Shown here: piece by piece, positions 1 to 9,216 of the stretch
How the letters are laid out: each line of letters starts with the position of its first letter
How positions within the stretch are numbered: position 1 is the stretch's first letter
DNA from: Burkholderiales bacterium
GTDB lineage: Bacteria > Pseudomonadota > Gammaproteobacteria > Burkholderiales > Burkholderiaceae
Length of the DNA: 21,689 nt
Reading direction: 5' to 3'
NCBI GenBank assembly: GCA_947371645.1
Contig: CANBQJ010000041.1
Span: 1 to 21,689, forward strand
Translations under genes and position numbers: made by a program
Notes under the pieces: model-generated
Database searches by the model: none
Told to the model about the DNA's origin: nothing
What the model saw: the letters and a program-made list of their open reading frames with translations, nothing else

Positions 1-456
1 GCCGACGTGCTGTTCCAGAACACCGACTCGCCCGCCGTGCTGCAAACCGCAGAGAAGGCTGGCAAGTACGCCTTCGGCTGGGATTCGGACATGACCCAGT
101 TCGGCCCCAAGGCCCACCTGGCCTCGGCCATCATCAACTGGGCCCCGTACTACATCAAGGCCACCAAGGACGCCCTGGAAGGCAACTGGTCCACTGGCAG
201 CGTGTGGTGGGGCGTGAAGGAAGGTGCCATCGACATCGTGTCGATCTCCGACAAGGTGCCGGCAGATCTGAAGGCCAAGGTTGACCCCGTCAAGGCTGGC
301 CTGAAGGATGGCAGCTTCGTGATCTGGAAGGGCCCCATCGTTGGTCAGGACGGCAAGGAAATCCTGGCCAAGGATGCCGTGGCCGACGACAAGTTCCTGG
401 GCGGCATCAACTTCTACGTCAAGGGCGTCGACGGCGCCGTGCCTTCGTCGAAGTGA
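1..456 (+). CDS. BMP-family ABC transporter substrate-binding protein, 3' part only
   Basis: The reading frame is open from the first base and ends at TGA 454-456, so only the last 151 residues are in the window. They match the C-terminal lobe of the BMP/Med/PnrA basic-membrane-protein family: an AFGWDSDM segment near visible residue 24, a conserved WWG at 69-71, and a final stretch where small charged helices alternate with strands. Family members are periplasmic purine-nucleoside or nucleobase binding proteins that feed an ABC importer. The purine deaminase directly downstream supports a purine ligand, but the ligand itself is inference. The signal peptide and first lobe lie outside the window. 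A strong intrinsic terminator follows within 10 bases, so this is probably the last gene of its transcription unit. Confidence 0.9.
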   Translation, partial: ADVLFQNTDSPAVLQTAEKAGKYAFGWDSDMTQFGPKAHLASAIINWAPYYIKATKDALEGNWSTGSVWWGVKEGAIDIVSISDKVPADLKAKVDPVKAGLKDGSFVIWKGPIVGQDGKEILAKDAVADDKFLGGINFYVKGVDGAVPSSK

Positions 457-462
457 AGCCCC

Positions 463-510
463 AGGCCGGCGCCCGGATGGCCTCACGGTCGTCAGGGCGC
501 CGGCCTTTTT
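463..510 (+). terminator. Intrinsic terminator after the BMP-family gene
   Basis: A perfect 12-bp stem pairs AGGCCGGCGCCC (463-474) with GGGCGCCGGCCT (495-506), with a 20-base loop. The final T of the stem runs into TTTT (507-510). It begins 6 bases after the stop codon and sits before the deaminase gene, so the deaminase is either transcribed from a promoter in the 40 bases after it or by partial read-through. Confidence 0.9.
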
Positions 511-516
511 CATTGA

Positions 517-1602
<1,086 letters not shown>

Positions 1603-1608
1603 GTGCGC

Positions 1609-2475
1609 TCAGGCCAGGGCGGCCTTCAACGCCAGCGCCTCAGGCCCGAAGGCATAGGCGTCCATGGCCAGGTGGCCGTGGGTCACGCTGGCGTGCACGC
1701 GCACGGCAACCGGCCCACCGGCCACTTCCGGCGTGTTGCCCAGGGCCGCACCCGCTGCAAAGTAAAACGGCAGCCAGTGCTCGTCGGTGGGGTGCATCAC
1801 GGTGGCGTAGGGCGCCTGGGTCTCCCACGCCAGCAGCGCAGGCCAGTCGCCGGCCTGCGTGCGTGCGTCCACCCAGCTGCGGAAGGCAGCACTGTCGGCG
1901 GTCTCGGGCGCGTTCACTGGCGTGGGCTGGCTGAAAAAGCGCCGCAGGTTGTGCGTGAGGCTGCCAGAGCCGATCACCAGCACACCCTGATGGCGCAACG
2001 CATGCAGCGCCTGCCCCACCTTCAGCGTCTGCTCTGCTGACCACGTGGGCACCAGCGACACCGGCAGCACCGGCACATCGGCCTGGGGGTAGAGGTGCAT
2101 CAGCGTCGTCCAGATGCCGTGGTCCAGGCCACCTTGCGGGGTCCACTGCACGGGCAGTCCGGCGGCCTCGATCAGGTCACGCACTTCATGCGACAAGTCC
2201 GGCGCGCCGGGGGCGTCGTAGCGCACTTCGTACAGTGCAGGCGGGAAGCCGCCAAAGTCGTGGATGGTGCCATGTTGCGCAGCGCCCAGCACCGTGTTCA
2301 CCCGGGTGGCGGTGTGCGGCGACATGACCAGCACGGCCTTGGGGCGGCCGAAGGTGGCGTCGATCACCGGGCCCAGGCGCTGCATGAACAGGCCGGCTTC
2401 GCCCGGCTCAATCGCGATCATGGGCGAACCGTGAGACAGGAACAGCGTGGGCAGTGCTTGTGGGGTGTGGCTCAT
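1609..2475 (-). CDS. YgiD-like class III extradiol ring-cleavage dioxygenase (4,5-DOPA dioxygenase family)
   Basis: A 288-residue member of the LigB/YgiD superfamily, cytoplasmic, expected to cleave catechol-type rings (DOPA in the characterised relatives). Metal-ligand positions of the family are visible: His15 in SHGSP, His54 in SPHT, His175 in GSLTHN, and His233 in DEHWLP. The ATG at 2475 is chosen because the minus strand carries AGGAG 6 bases before it and the protein then starts at the usual place, about 10 residues before the first strand. The frame is open much further upstream, but that part overlaps the membrane-protein gene and does not look like protein. Its ATG overlaps the TGA of the upstream DUF1275 gene (ATGA), so the two are probably translationally coupled. 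The physiological substrate is unknown. Confidence 0.92.
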   Translation of the reverse strand: MSHTPQALPTLFLSHGSPMIAIEPGEAGLFMQRLGPVIDATFGRPKAVLVMSPHTATRVNTVLGAAQHGTIHDFGGFPPALYEVRYDAPGAPDLSHEVRDLIEAAGLPVQWTPQGGLDHGIWTTLMHLYPQADVPVLPVSLVPTWSAEQTLKVGQALHALRHQGVLVIGSGSLTHNLRRFFSQPTPVNAPETADSAAFRSWVDARTQAGDWPALLAWETQAPYATVMHPTDEHWLPFYFAAGAALGNTPEVAGGPVAVRVHASVTHGHLAMDAYAFGPEALALKAALA

Positions 2476-3227
2476 GTGGGGCTCCTGTGCCGCTTGCCAA
2501 GGTGCTCGGGCAAGAACTGAGGTGAGGCCATCAGCGCCAACAACAAGGCCAGCGGCACGGTGGCCACATAACCCAGGTGCTTGAAGCCCAGGGCGCCCAG
2601 CACGCCGCCCACGAAGAAGGCGCAGACCAGGCTGGCATGCAGGCGCAAGCGCTCGACGTTCACGCGCACCTTTTGCTCTTGGGGGATGTGCGCAGCGTTC
2701 CAGTAGAGCAACTTGCCCAGTTCGATGCCGATGTCGGTCACCAGGCCGGTGACGTGGGTGGTGCGGATCTCCGCTTGCGACACCTTGGTCACCACGGCGT
2801 TCTGCAGGCCCATCACGAAGCACAGCAGCGACACCGTGACCGCCATGGACGTGCCAATGAGGTGGTGCAGGGCGCCCAGCACGCCAAAGGCCAGCAGCAG
2901 CATGGCCTCCAGCAGCAAGGGCAGGGCAAAGACCTGGCGCACCCCGCGCTGGCGCGCCCAGTTGATGAGGATGGCCGATGTGGCCGCACCCAGCACGAAG
3001 GCCACCAAAGAGCTGAACCAGTCGATGGCGGCCACCACCTGACCCAGGGCCAGCGTGTCTGCCATCGACGACACCACGCCGGTCATGTGCGAGGTGTACT
3101 CATGCACGGCCAGGAAGCCGCCCGCGTTGGTGGCGCCGGCCACGAAGGCCAATGAGACGCCCAGGTGCACGTTCGCCCGCCGGTTGCGCTCGGGCGAGGT
3201 GAGGGTACGCAGGTACTGGACAGGCAT
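2472..3227 (-). CDS. YoaK-like DUF1275 family membrane protein
   Basis: A 251-residue integral membrane protein with about six hydrophobic segments (roughly 22-40, 62-90, 98-120, 124-145, 193-215, 217-235). The first segment contains the family-typical small-residue stretch AGATNAGGF followed by the TSHMTG motif near 45-50, and a second HVTG motif occurs near 158-161; both are hallmarks of DUF1275 (YoaK). No biochemical function is established for the family, and transport has only been suggested. It is the first gene of a two-gene unit with the YgiD-like dioxygenase, overlapping it by 4 bases, so a role related to an aromatic substrate is conceivable but unproven. It is divergent from the ABC permease. 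I see no convincing Shine-Dalgarno before the ATG, so a nearby alternative start cannot be excluded. Confidence 0.88.
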   Translation of the reverse strand: MPVQYLRTLTSPERNRRANVHLGVSLAFVAGATNAGGFLAVHEYTSHMTGVVSSMADTLALGQVVAAIDWFSSLVAFVLGAATSAILINWARQRGVRQVFALPLLLEAMLLLAFGVLGALHHLIGTSMAVTVSLLCFVMGLQNAVVTKVSQAEIRTTHVTGLVTDIGIELGKLLYWNAAHIPQEQKVRVNVERLRLHASLVCAFFVGGVLGALGFKHLGYVATVPLALLLALMASPQFLPEHLGKRHRSPT

Positions 3228-3363
3228 GGGCGGGTAGGCGGTGTAAGCTCAAATCATCGCGCATGCGGCGCTGCTTGTGACGTGTCAGAGGCTTGAATCG
3301 TTGCCAGATGGCTTCAGGTCAAGGATGACACGGCACCATCCTCCTCACGTTCAGATCCTTTCA

Positions 3364-6054
3364 ATGCCGTCAGCAAATCTTGCGCCGTCTGCCCCCTCCG
3401 TGAGCCTGTGGCGCTGGGCCTGGACCCAGACCCGCCGCGACCTGCGCGCGAGCGCCATGCGCTTCTTGCTGGTGGCCGTGGTGCTGGCGGTGGCCGCCTT
3501 GTCGGCTGTGGGCTTTTTTGCCGACCGCATCGAGCGTGGTTTGCAGCGCGATGCCGCGCAGCTGCTCGGTGCCGACGTTCTGGTGGTGGCCGATCAGCCT
3601 GTGCCCGCTGCCTTGCCACCCCTGGCAGGCAGCCTGGGCTTGCGTGTGGCCTCCACGGCCGTGCTCTCCAGCATGGCGCGCCTGCCGGATGAGCGTGGTG
3701 GCGAGGCCAGGCTGGTGGCGCTCAAGGCGGTGAGCCCCAACTACCCCTTGCGTGGCCACCTGAGCCTGGGGCGCTTGTTGCCCAGCGGGTCGGTTCAGAA
3801 AATGGCCGAAGCCCCGGTGGGTGGCCCGCCATCCGGCCAGGCCTGGGTGGACGCGGCCCTGCTCACGGCACTGGGTCTGCAGGTGGGCGAAGACATCTGG
3901 CTGGGTGAGTCGCGCTTCCGGGTGTCTGCGCTGATCACCAGTGAGCCCGACCGGGGCGCCGGCTTTGGCAGCTTCGCGCCACGCGTGATGATCCGCCAGG
4001 CCGATCTGGCCGCGACACAGCTGGTGCAACCAGCCAGCCGTGTCACCTACCGCCTGCTGGTCGCCGGGCCCGCGCGTGCAGGCGACGCTGACCAAAGCCG
4101 CGTCGCCCCCAACGACGGCGTCGGCACCACTGGCCATGCGCCGCTTGCCCCTGTGGTCGACGCGGCCACGTCGTCTGTTGCCCAGGCCCGCCGCACACCG
4201 GACCTGGCCCTGCGCACTTTCACCGAAGCCGCCCGCAAACAGGCCGATCAGGCCCGTGGTGTGCAGGTCGAGACCCTGGACCAGGGCCGCCCGGAAATGC
4301 GCGCCACCATTGACCGTGCGGGCCTGTTCCTGCGCCTGGTGGCCTTGTTGGCCGGTCTGCTGTCGGCGGTGGCCGTGGCCTTGGTGTCGCGAGATTTTGC
4401 CCAGCGCCGGCTCAACGACTGCGCACTGCTGCGCGTGCTGGGTGTGTCGCAAAGCCTGATGGCCCGCGCCTACGCCCTGGAATTTGCCTGGATGGGTCTG
4501 GGGGCCAGCCTGGTGGGCCTCTTGCTGGGCTGGCTCTGCCACCTGGTCTTTGTGGCCTTGCTGGGCCAGTTGCTGATGGTGGACCTGCCGCCGCCAGGCT
4601 GGCAGCCCGCGGCGCTGGGCCTGGGCGTGGGCGTCCTGCTCACCTTGGGCTTTGGCCTGCCACCGGTGCTGCAACTGGCCAGCGTGCCGCCGCTGCGCGT
4701 GCTGCGCCGAGACCTGGGCCAGATCCGCGCCTGGTCGGCCACGGTGTGGCTGCTGGGGGCGGGCGCCCTGGCCGGCATGCTGATGATTGTGGCGCGCGAC
4801 CTCACCCTGGGCGGCATCGCCCTGGGCGGCTTTGCCCTGGCGGTGCTGGTGTTCGCGTCCTTGTCGTGGCTGGCCGTGTTCACCCTGCAGCGCGTGGTGG
4901 ACCGCCTGGCCGGGCGCATGCCCATGTGGTGGGCATTGGGCACCCGGCAGCTCACGGCCCAGCCGGGGCACACGGTGGTGCAGGTCTGTGCCTTAGGCGT
5001 TGGCCTCCTGGCGCTGATGCTGCTGATCCTGGTGCGCACCAGCCTCATCCAGAGCTGGCGGGCGTCCACCCCGGCCGATGCGCCCAACCGTTTCGTCATC
5101 AACATCCAGCCTGCCGAAGTGACGGCATTCCAGAAGCAGTTGAAAGATGCGGGCGTGCAGCACTTTGACTGGTACCCCATGTCGCGCGGCCGTTTGGTGA
5201 GCGTCAATGGCAAGCCCGTGAGCGCCAAGGACTACGAAGGCGAGCGCGCCCAGCGCCTGGTCGACCGCGAGTTCAACCTGTCTCACTCGGCCCAGCCGCC
5301 TGGCCACAACCAGATCGTGGCCGGCCGCTACACCCCGGAAGAGGCCGATGCCTTCAGCGTGGAAGAAGGCCTGGCAAAGACGCTCAAGCTCAAACTGGGC
5401 GACCGTCTGCGGTTTGACATGGCCGGGCAGCCCATGGAGGGCCGCATCACCAGCCTGCGCAAGGTGGACTGGACGTCGATGCGCGTGAATTTTTTCGTGA
5501 TGTCACCCAAGGCGCAGATGCCTGACTGGCCCATCACCTATATCACCGCCTTCCAGATGCCTGCAGGTGCCAGGCTGGACAGGCAACTGGTCGCCCAGTT
5601 CCCCAGCATCACCGTGGTGGACGTGTCCGTCACCCTGGCGCAGATCCAGGGTGTGCTGGAGCAGGTCATCACGGCGGTGCAGTTCCTCTTTGCCTTCACC
5701 CTGGCCACCGGCGTGATCGTGCTGATGGCCGGCTTGATGACCTCGCGCGATCGCCGCGCCCGCGAGTGGGCCGTGCTGCGCGCGCTGGGTGCCAGCCGCC
5801 AGTTGCTGGGGCGGGTTCAGGGGGTGGAGCTGCTGGGGCTGGGCCTGCTGGCCGGCGGCCTGGCGGCCACGGCGGCGCTGGTCATCGGTGCCAGCCTGGC
5901 GCACTGGGTGTTCGAGTTTGCCTGGCAGGCGCCCTGGTGGTGGCCACTGGCCGGAGCGGCGCTGGGCGGGGTGCTGGCCCTGTCGGCTGGCTGGTGGAGC
6001 CTGCGGGGCGTCACCCTGCGGCCCGTGACGGCCACGCTGCGCCAGGCCGAATGA
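3364..6054 (+). CDS. Large FtsX/YbbP-like ABC transporter permease
   Basis: With the ATG at 3364 this is an 896-residue inner-membrane permease of the FtsX/MacB superfamily in the duplicated YbbP arrangement. One membrane segment (about 32-51) precedes a periplasmic domain (about 52-318). Then come segments near 321-343, 375-405, 413-440, 458-478, 484-510 and 540-560, a second periplasmic domain (about 565-765), and segments near 769-795, 822-848 and 860-882. That is ten segments in two FtsX modules. The repeated charged stretch after the second segment of each module (SRDFAQRR near 344, SRDRRAREW near 795) is the expected coupling region for an ATPase. No ATP-binding subunit gene is adjacent, whereas YbbP homologues normally sit with a YbbA-like ATPase. 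The start is uncertain: the frame opens upstream, ATG 3325 is an alternative, and neither has a good ribosome-binding site. Confidence 0.88.
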   Translation: MPSANLAPSAPSVSLWRWAWTQTRRDLRASAMRFLLVAVVLAVAALSAVGFFADRIERGLQRDAAQLLGADVLVVADQPVPAALPPLAGSLGLRVASTAVLSSMARLPDERGGEARLVALKAVSPNYPLRGHLSLGRLLPSGSVQKMAEAPVGGPPSGQAWVDAALLTALGLQVGEDIWLGESRFRVSALITSEPDRGAGFGSFAPRVMIRQADLAATQLVQPASRVTYRLLVAGPARAGDADQSRVAPNDGVGTTGHAPLAPVVDAATSSVAQARRTPDLALRTFTEAARKQADQARGVQVETLDQGRPEMRATIDRAGLFLRLVALLAGLLSAVAVALVSRDFAQRRLNDCALLRVLGVSQSLMARAYALEFAWMGLGASLVGLLLGWLCHLVFVALLGQLLMVDLPPPGWQPAALGLGVGVLLTLGFGLPPVLQLASVPPLRVLRRDLGQIRAWSATVWLLGAGALAGMLMIVARDLTLGGIALGGFALAVLVFASLSWLAVFTLQRVVDRLAGRMPMWWALGTRQLTAQPGHTVVQVCALGVGLLALMLLILVRTSLIQSWRASTPADAPNRFVINIQPAEVTAFQKQLKDAGVQHFDWYPMSRGRLVSVNGKPVSAKDYEGERAQRLVDREFNLSHSAQPPGHNQIVAGRYTPEEADAFSVEEGLAKTLKLKLGDRLRFDMAGQPMEGRITSLRKVDWTSMRVNFFVMSPKAQMPDWPITYITAFQMPAGARLDRQLVAQFPSITVVDVSVTLAQIQGVLEQVITAVQFLFAFTLATGVIVLMAGLMTSRDRRAREWAVLRALGASRQLLGRVQGVELLGLGLLAGGLAATAALVIGASLAHWVFEFAWQAPWWWPLAGAALGGVLALSAGWWSLRGVTLRPVTATLRQAE

Positions 6055-6079
6055 AGCCTGAGCGCGGTGGCTGCCGTCT

Positions 6080-6667
6080 TCAGTTCTGCGCGATGCTGTT
6101 GATCAGGCCCATCTCGGCGCTGCCCATCAGCGATTCGATGTCCATCAGGATCAGCAGGCGGTCGCTCACGTTGGCGATGCCGGTGATGTAGGTGGTGTCC
6201 ACCACGGCGCTGCTCATCTCCGGCGCCGGCTGGATGGCCTGTTCGGCCAGCTGCATCACGTCGCTCACCGAATCGACCACGGCACCCACCACACGACCGC
6301 GCACATTGAGCACGATCACCACGGTGAAGCTGTTGATGTCCACGCCGCCTTCGTCGTTGATGCAGTTGAACTTCACCCGCAGGTCGACAATGGGGACGAT
6401 CACGCCACGCAGGTTGACCACACCCTTGAGGTAGGAGGGCGCGTTGGCAATCTTGGTGGGCTGCTCATACGAGCGGATCTCCTGCACCTTCAGGATGTCG
6501 ATGCCGTACTCTTCACTGCCCAGTCGGAAGGTGAGGTATTCGCGGCCGGCCGGCACGTGGCGCACCTGGCGAGCCTGGCTGTTGCGCATGCCGAAACCAT
6601 GGGGGGCGCCAGGGGCGTCGCCACGGGGAGCGGTCGAAGAGGGTGTGGCGGCTTGCAGGGTTTCCAT
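6080..6667 (-). CDS. cheW: Chemotaxis coupling protein CheW
   Basis: A 195-residue protein with a single CheW domain (about 42-185), which links chemoreceptors to the CheA kinase in polar arrays. Diagnostic segments are EYGIDILKVQEIR near 53-65, the NLRGVIVPIVDLR core near 85-97, VVGAVVDSVSDV near 126-137, and the C-terminal LILMDIE stretch. A flexible, Pro/Ala-rich N-terminal extension of about 40 residues precedes the domain. AAGGA lies 6 bases before the ATG. A near-perfect sigma-28 promoter sits about 60 bases upstream, which ties the gene to the flagellar/chemotaxis regulon. No cheA, cheY or flagellar gene is in the window, so the rest of the pathway must be encoded elsewhere. It converges with the ABC permease, with 25 bases and no evident terminator between them. 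Confidence 0.95.
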   Translation of the reverse strand: METLQAATPSSTAPRGDAPGAPHGFGMRNSQARQVRHVPAGREYLTFRLGSEEYGIDILKVQEIRSYEQPTKIANAPSYLKGVVNLRGVIVPIVDLRVKFNCINDEGGVDINSFTVVIVLNVRGRVVGAVVDSVSDVMQLAEQAIQPAPEMSSAVVDTTYITGIANVSDRLLILMDIESLMGSAEMGLINSIAQN

Positions 6668-6726
6668 GCTCGTCCTTGCGGTGCGGTGAGACAGGGTTGG
6701 TGCCGGCGAGAACCGGCTCTGCTGGT

Positions 6727-6753
6727 TTATCGGCCAGCGCCGGCCAAACTGAA
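6727..6753 (-). promoter_or_regulatory. Sigma-28 (FliA) promoter for cheW
   Basis: On the minus strand the sequence reads TTCAGTTT-N11-GCCGATAA. The -10 element (6727-6734) matches the FliA consensus GCCGATAA at 8/8. The -35 element (6746-6753) matches TAAAGTTT at 6/8. The spacer is exactly the canonical 11 bases. It lies in the gap between the outer-membrane-protein gene and cheW, and a start near 6719 would give a leader of about 50 bases. This is a pattern match with no expression data. Confidence 0.8.
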
Positions 6754-6769
6754 GCCTGGTTTCAGGCGC

Positions 6770-7483
6770 TCAGAACGTCAGGCCGTACCAGCCCAGGCCC
6801 ACGCCGGTGCTGTGGCTGCCGGGGGTGGCGTTGGTCACACTGTGGGTCAGGTCCAGGCCCAGCACATCGGGGATGAGCCACCAGCGCAGGCCCAGGTTGC
6901 GGCTGGCAGGGCTGCGTTGGTCGCCCAGCGCTTCGGCAAAGAGCAGCCAGTGCTCGTGGGGTGTCCAGGTCATGGCCAGCCCGTAGGTGTTGCGGCTGTC
7001 GCTGGGGTCATGCAGGCGGCTGCGGCCCAGGTTGGCGTGCACCGACCAGTCCGGGGTCAGGGGGACGCTGACGATGGCCAGCCAGCTGCTTTGCTGCACA
7101 TGCCAGGCGGTGTCAGGGCCACTGCCTGCGCGGCCTTGCTGGGCCTGCGTTTTCAGCCCGAATCGCCAGTCCTGCCAGGCCAGCCACTCCGGGGCCCACT
7201 TGAGGGCAGCGCTGCGATCGAGCTCGCCCGCGGCGCGGGGCATGTCCTGGGCAGACTCCCAGCCCAGCTCCAGCCCCTGGCCCACCCCGCAAGCTGGTGC
7301 CAGGTGCCATGTGCGCGCGCCCTGGCCATGGTCGGCCCAGGCTTCGAGCTGGCACTGCCTGGCGGCGTTGGTGCCGGCATCTTCGGTGCCCAAAGGGCGG
7401 GCGGCCTGTGCACTGGCGGCACAAAGGCCCAACAGCGCCCACGAGAGCCAATGCAGGGTGGTGTGTCCGTCAATGTGATGCAT
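6770..7483 (-). CDS. Uncharacterised outer-membrane-type secreted protein
   Basis: A 237-residue protein with a Sec-type signal peptide (hydrophobic stretch about 11-24, likely cleavage after AQA near 27). The mature part opens with a RPLGTEDAG motif and a Cys-containing QCQLEAW segment; I have seen similar openings in proteobacterial proteins loosely annotated as transporters or related to the phenol meta-degradation outer-membrane family, but I cannot assign it firmly. The remainder alternates short amphipathic strands rich in Trp, Gly and Leu, and the chain ends in Phe, which fits recognition of a beta-barrel by the BAM machinery. A GGAG element lies 8 bases before the ATG. It is placed between the chemoreceptor (39 bases upstream) and cheW, on the same strand. 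A sigma-28-like sequence precedes it. Its role is unknown; a link to motility or sensing is inferred only from position. Confidence 0.75.
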   Translation of the reverse strand: MHHIDGHTTLHWLSWALLGLCAASAQAARPLGTEDAGTNAARQCQLEAWADHGQGARTWHLAPACGVGQGLELGWESAQDMPRAAGELDRSAALKWAPEWLAWQDWRFGLKTQAQQGRAGSGPDTAWHVQQSSWLAIVSVPLTPDWSVHANLGRSRLHDPSDSRNTYGLAMTWTPHEHWLLFAEALGDQRSPASRNLGLRWWLIPDVLGLDLTHSVTNATPGSHSTGVGLGWYGLTF

Positions 7484-7503
7484 GCCTGTGTCTCCGCGAA
7501 CAC
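7482..7503. repeat. Leader sequence shared with the methyltransferase gene, copy 1
   Basis: Read on the minus strand, this is GTGTTCGCG-N5-ACAGGCAT, matching the copy at 10124-10145 at 19 of 22 positions, with 9 and 8 perfectly conserved bases at the two ends. This copy runs into the start codon of the outer-membrane-protein gene. It may be a regulatory or leader element, or chance similarity. Confidence 0.35.
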
Positions 7504-7506
7504 ACC

Positions 7507-7533
7507 TTTTCGGCCGATTTTTTCACAGCTTGA
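7507..7533 (-). promoter_or_regulatory. Possible sigma-28-like promoter before the outer-membrane-protein gene
   Basis: On the minus strand the sequence reads TCAAGCTG-N11-GCCGAAAA: -10 at 7/8 (7507-7514), -35 at 5/8 (7526-7533), and the exact 11-base spacer. The -35 half lies inside the last codons of the chemoreceptor gene, so part of the match is constrained by coding. The predicted start would leave a short leader of under 20 bases before the ATG at 7483. It is weaker than the cheW promoter and tentative. Confidence 0.4.
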
Positions 7534-9079
7534 ACACAGAGACCGATTGCGCCAGGCTCTGGGCCTGGTCCCTGAGGCTGCTGGCCGCCGCCGCAGACTG
7601 CTCCACCAAGGCGGCGTTTTGCTGGGTGACCTGGTCCAGGTGGCTCACCGACTGGTTGATCAGGCCCAGGCCCGTCCCCTGTTCCTGGGCCGAAGCCGTG
7701 ATCTCGCTGATGATGTCCGACACCCGCTGCACGCTGTGGATGATCTCGCCCATGGCCGTGCCGGCGTCGCGCACCAGACGTGTACCGGACTCGACCTTTT
7801 CGCTGGATGCGGTGATCAGTTGTTTGATTTCGCGGGCGGCCGTGGCGCTGCGCTGCGCCAGGCTCCTGACTTCACCGGCCACCACGGCAAATCCGCGGCC
7901 TTGCTCGCCGGCGCGGGCGGCTTCCACCGCCGCATTGAGCGCCAGGATGTTGGTCTGGAAGGCGATGCCATCGATCACGCCAATGATGTCGGTGATGCGG
8001 CGGCTGGTGCCGTCGATGTCACCCATGTTCTGCACCACTTCCTGCACGATGTGGTGGCCGCGTGAGGCCACGTCCGCGGCCGTTCGCGCCATCTGGTCGG
8101 CTTGCCGGGCCGATTCGCCACTGTGCTGCATGTTGCCGGTGAGCTGCTCCATGGAGCTGGCTGTCTGCTGGAGGCTGCTGGCGGCGTTCTCGGTGCGCGC
8201 AGAGAGGTCCATGTTGCCGGCGGCGATCTCGGTGGATGCCATCTCGATGGATTCGACCGAGCGACGCACCTCGCCGACCATGCGCCGCAGACTGTCCTGC
8301 ATCACGCGCAAGCTGCCGAGCATGCGGGCGGCCTCGTCTCGACCTTCGTCGACGATGAGGTCGTCGAGGTGGCCTTGCGCAATGCGGTCTGCCAGGTGCT
8401 GAGCCTGGACCAGCGGCGCGCAGATGCTGCGGGAGTTGATTTCGGTCAGGGGCACGACCACGATCACGGCAAGGCCCAAGGCCAGGGCGAACAGCCACAG
8501 GCTATGGGCCGCGCTTTGGTTCACCTCGTCCTGGGCAGCCTTGCTCTCGGCGTGCATCACCACGTCAATGTCGTCGAGGTGCTTCCTGAAGCCCTCAGCC
8601 AGGCTGGAGATGGCTTGCGTGCGCTGCAGCCATGCCTGGTTGCTCAGGGCCTCCTGCGCCAGCTGGGGCTGGATGGCTTCCAGTTGCGACTGGTAGCTGC
8701 CCAGATCGGCCAGCAACTTGCGCACAATGGGGTTGTCTGCATCTTCACTGCCTTCCAGCAAGGCATTGGACTGCGTCTGGAGCTGTGCCAGCGACGTCTT
8801 GAGTTGTGCCCAGCCCTGTGCCACGGCCTGTCCTTCGCCGGCATGCAGCAGCAGGTCACGCTCAAGCCGAAGCACGTCCCCTGTGGTGGCGCGCATGCCT
8901 GAAAGCACAAGCATCTCCTTGAAGGAGTCCCGCTGGTAAGCCTGCTGGATCGCCTGGTTGCGCAACATGCCATACAGGCCCACGCCACCCACCAGGGCCA
9001 GCAGGCCCAGCACCATCGCGATGGCACCGCGCATGCGGAACTTCACGTCGAACCGACGCATTGCTGCCTGTATGCCCAT
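7523..9079 (-). CDS. Methyl-accepting chemotaxis protein
   Basis: A 518-residue transmembrane chemoreceptor. Segment one is about 17-38. A periplasmic helical ligand-binding region of the four-helix-bundle type follows (about 40-190), then segment two (about 192-213), a HAMP linker (about 214-265), and the long coiled-coil signalling domain. The highly conserved hairpin tip that contacts CheA and CheW begins at DGIAFQTN (370-377) and continues through the GEQGRG region near 391-396. The C-terminus ends in VFKL and lacks the NWETF-type pentapeptide used to tether CheR/CheB. The ATG at 9079 has GGAG 7 bases upstream, favouring it over the in-frame ATG six codons later. It is separated from the upstream methyltransferase by a terminator, so it starts its own unit with the outer-membrane gene and cheW. 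The ligand is unknown. Confidence 0.95.
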   Translation of the reverse strand: MGIQAAMRRFDVKFRMRGAIAMVLGLLALVGGVGLYGMLRNQAIQQAYQRDSFKEMLVLSGMRATTGDVLRLERDLLLHAGEGQAVAQGWAQLKTSLAQLQTQSNALLEGSEDADNPIVRKLLADLGSYQSQLEAIQPQLAQEALSNQAWLQRTQAISSLAEGFRKHLDDIDVVMHAESKAAQDEVNQSAAHSLWLFALALGLAVIVVVPLTEINSRSICAPLVQAQHLADRIAQGHLDDLIVDEGRDEAARMLGSLRVMQDSLRRMVGEVRRSVESIEMASTEIAAGNMDLSARTENAASSLQQTASSMEQLTGNMQHSGESARQADQMARTAADVASRGHHIVQEVVQNMGDIDGTSRRITDIIGVIDGIAFQTNILALNAAVEAARAGEQGRGFAVVAGEVRSLAQRSATAAREIKQLITASSEKVESGTRLVRDAGTAMGEIIHSVQRVSDIISEITASAQEQGTGLGLINQSVSHLDQVTQQNAALVEQSAAAASSLRDQAQSLAQSVSVFKL

Positions 9080-9216
9080 TGCCCGTCTCCATCCTGCTCG
9101 CTGGGGCGGCGGGACACCCGGCCCTCATGGCCGCGTTCTCGACGCCAGATGGGCTTGTTTCGTCTGATAAGCGCGCGGGCTTGAGCTTCATTGCACGGCC
9201 GAGCGTGCACAAAGTG

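Noticed and set aside
3322..3342. AGGATG/CATCCT inverted repeat near the alternative start of the ABC permease
   Set aside because: Short 6-bp arms with a 9-base gap in the divergent leader; no sign of function beyond chance.
3370..4971. 533-codon open frame on the minus strand
   Set aside because: Antisense to the ABC permease and composed largely of His, Gln, Arg and Gly without domain features; a shadow frame.
6754..6767. GCCTG/CAGGC hairpin after the outer-membrane-type gene
   Set aside because: A 5-bp stem without a proper T-run; it abuts the cheW promoter and is too weak to call a terminator.
6557..8065. 502-codon open frame on the plus strand
   Set aside because: Runs antisense across cheW, the outer-membrane-type gene and the chemoreceptor; it cannot be real alongside three motif-supported genes.
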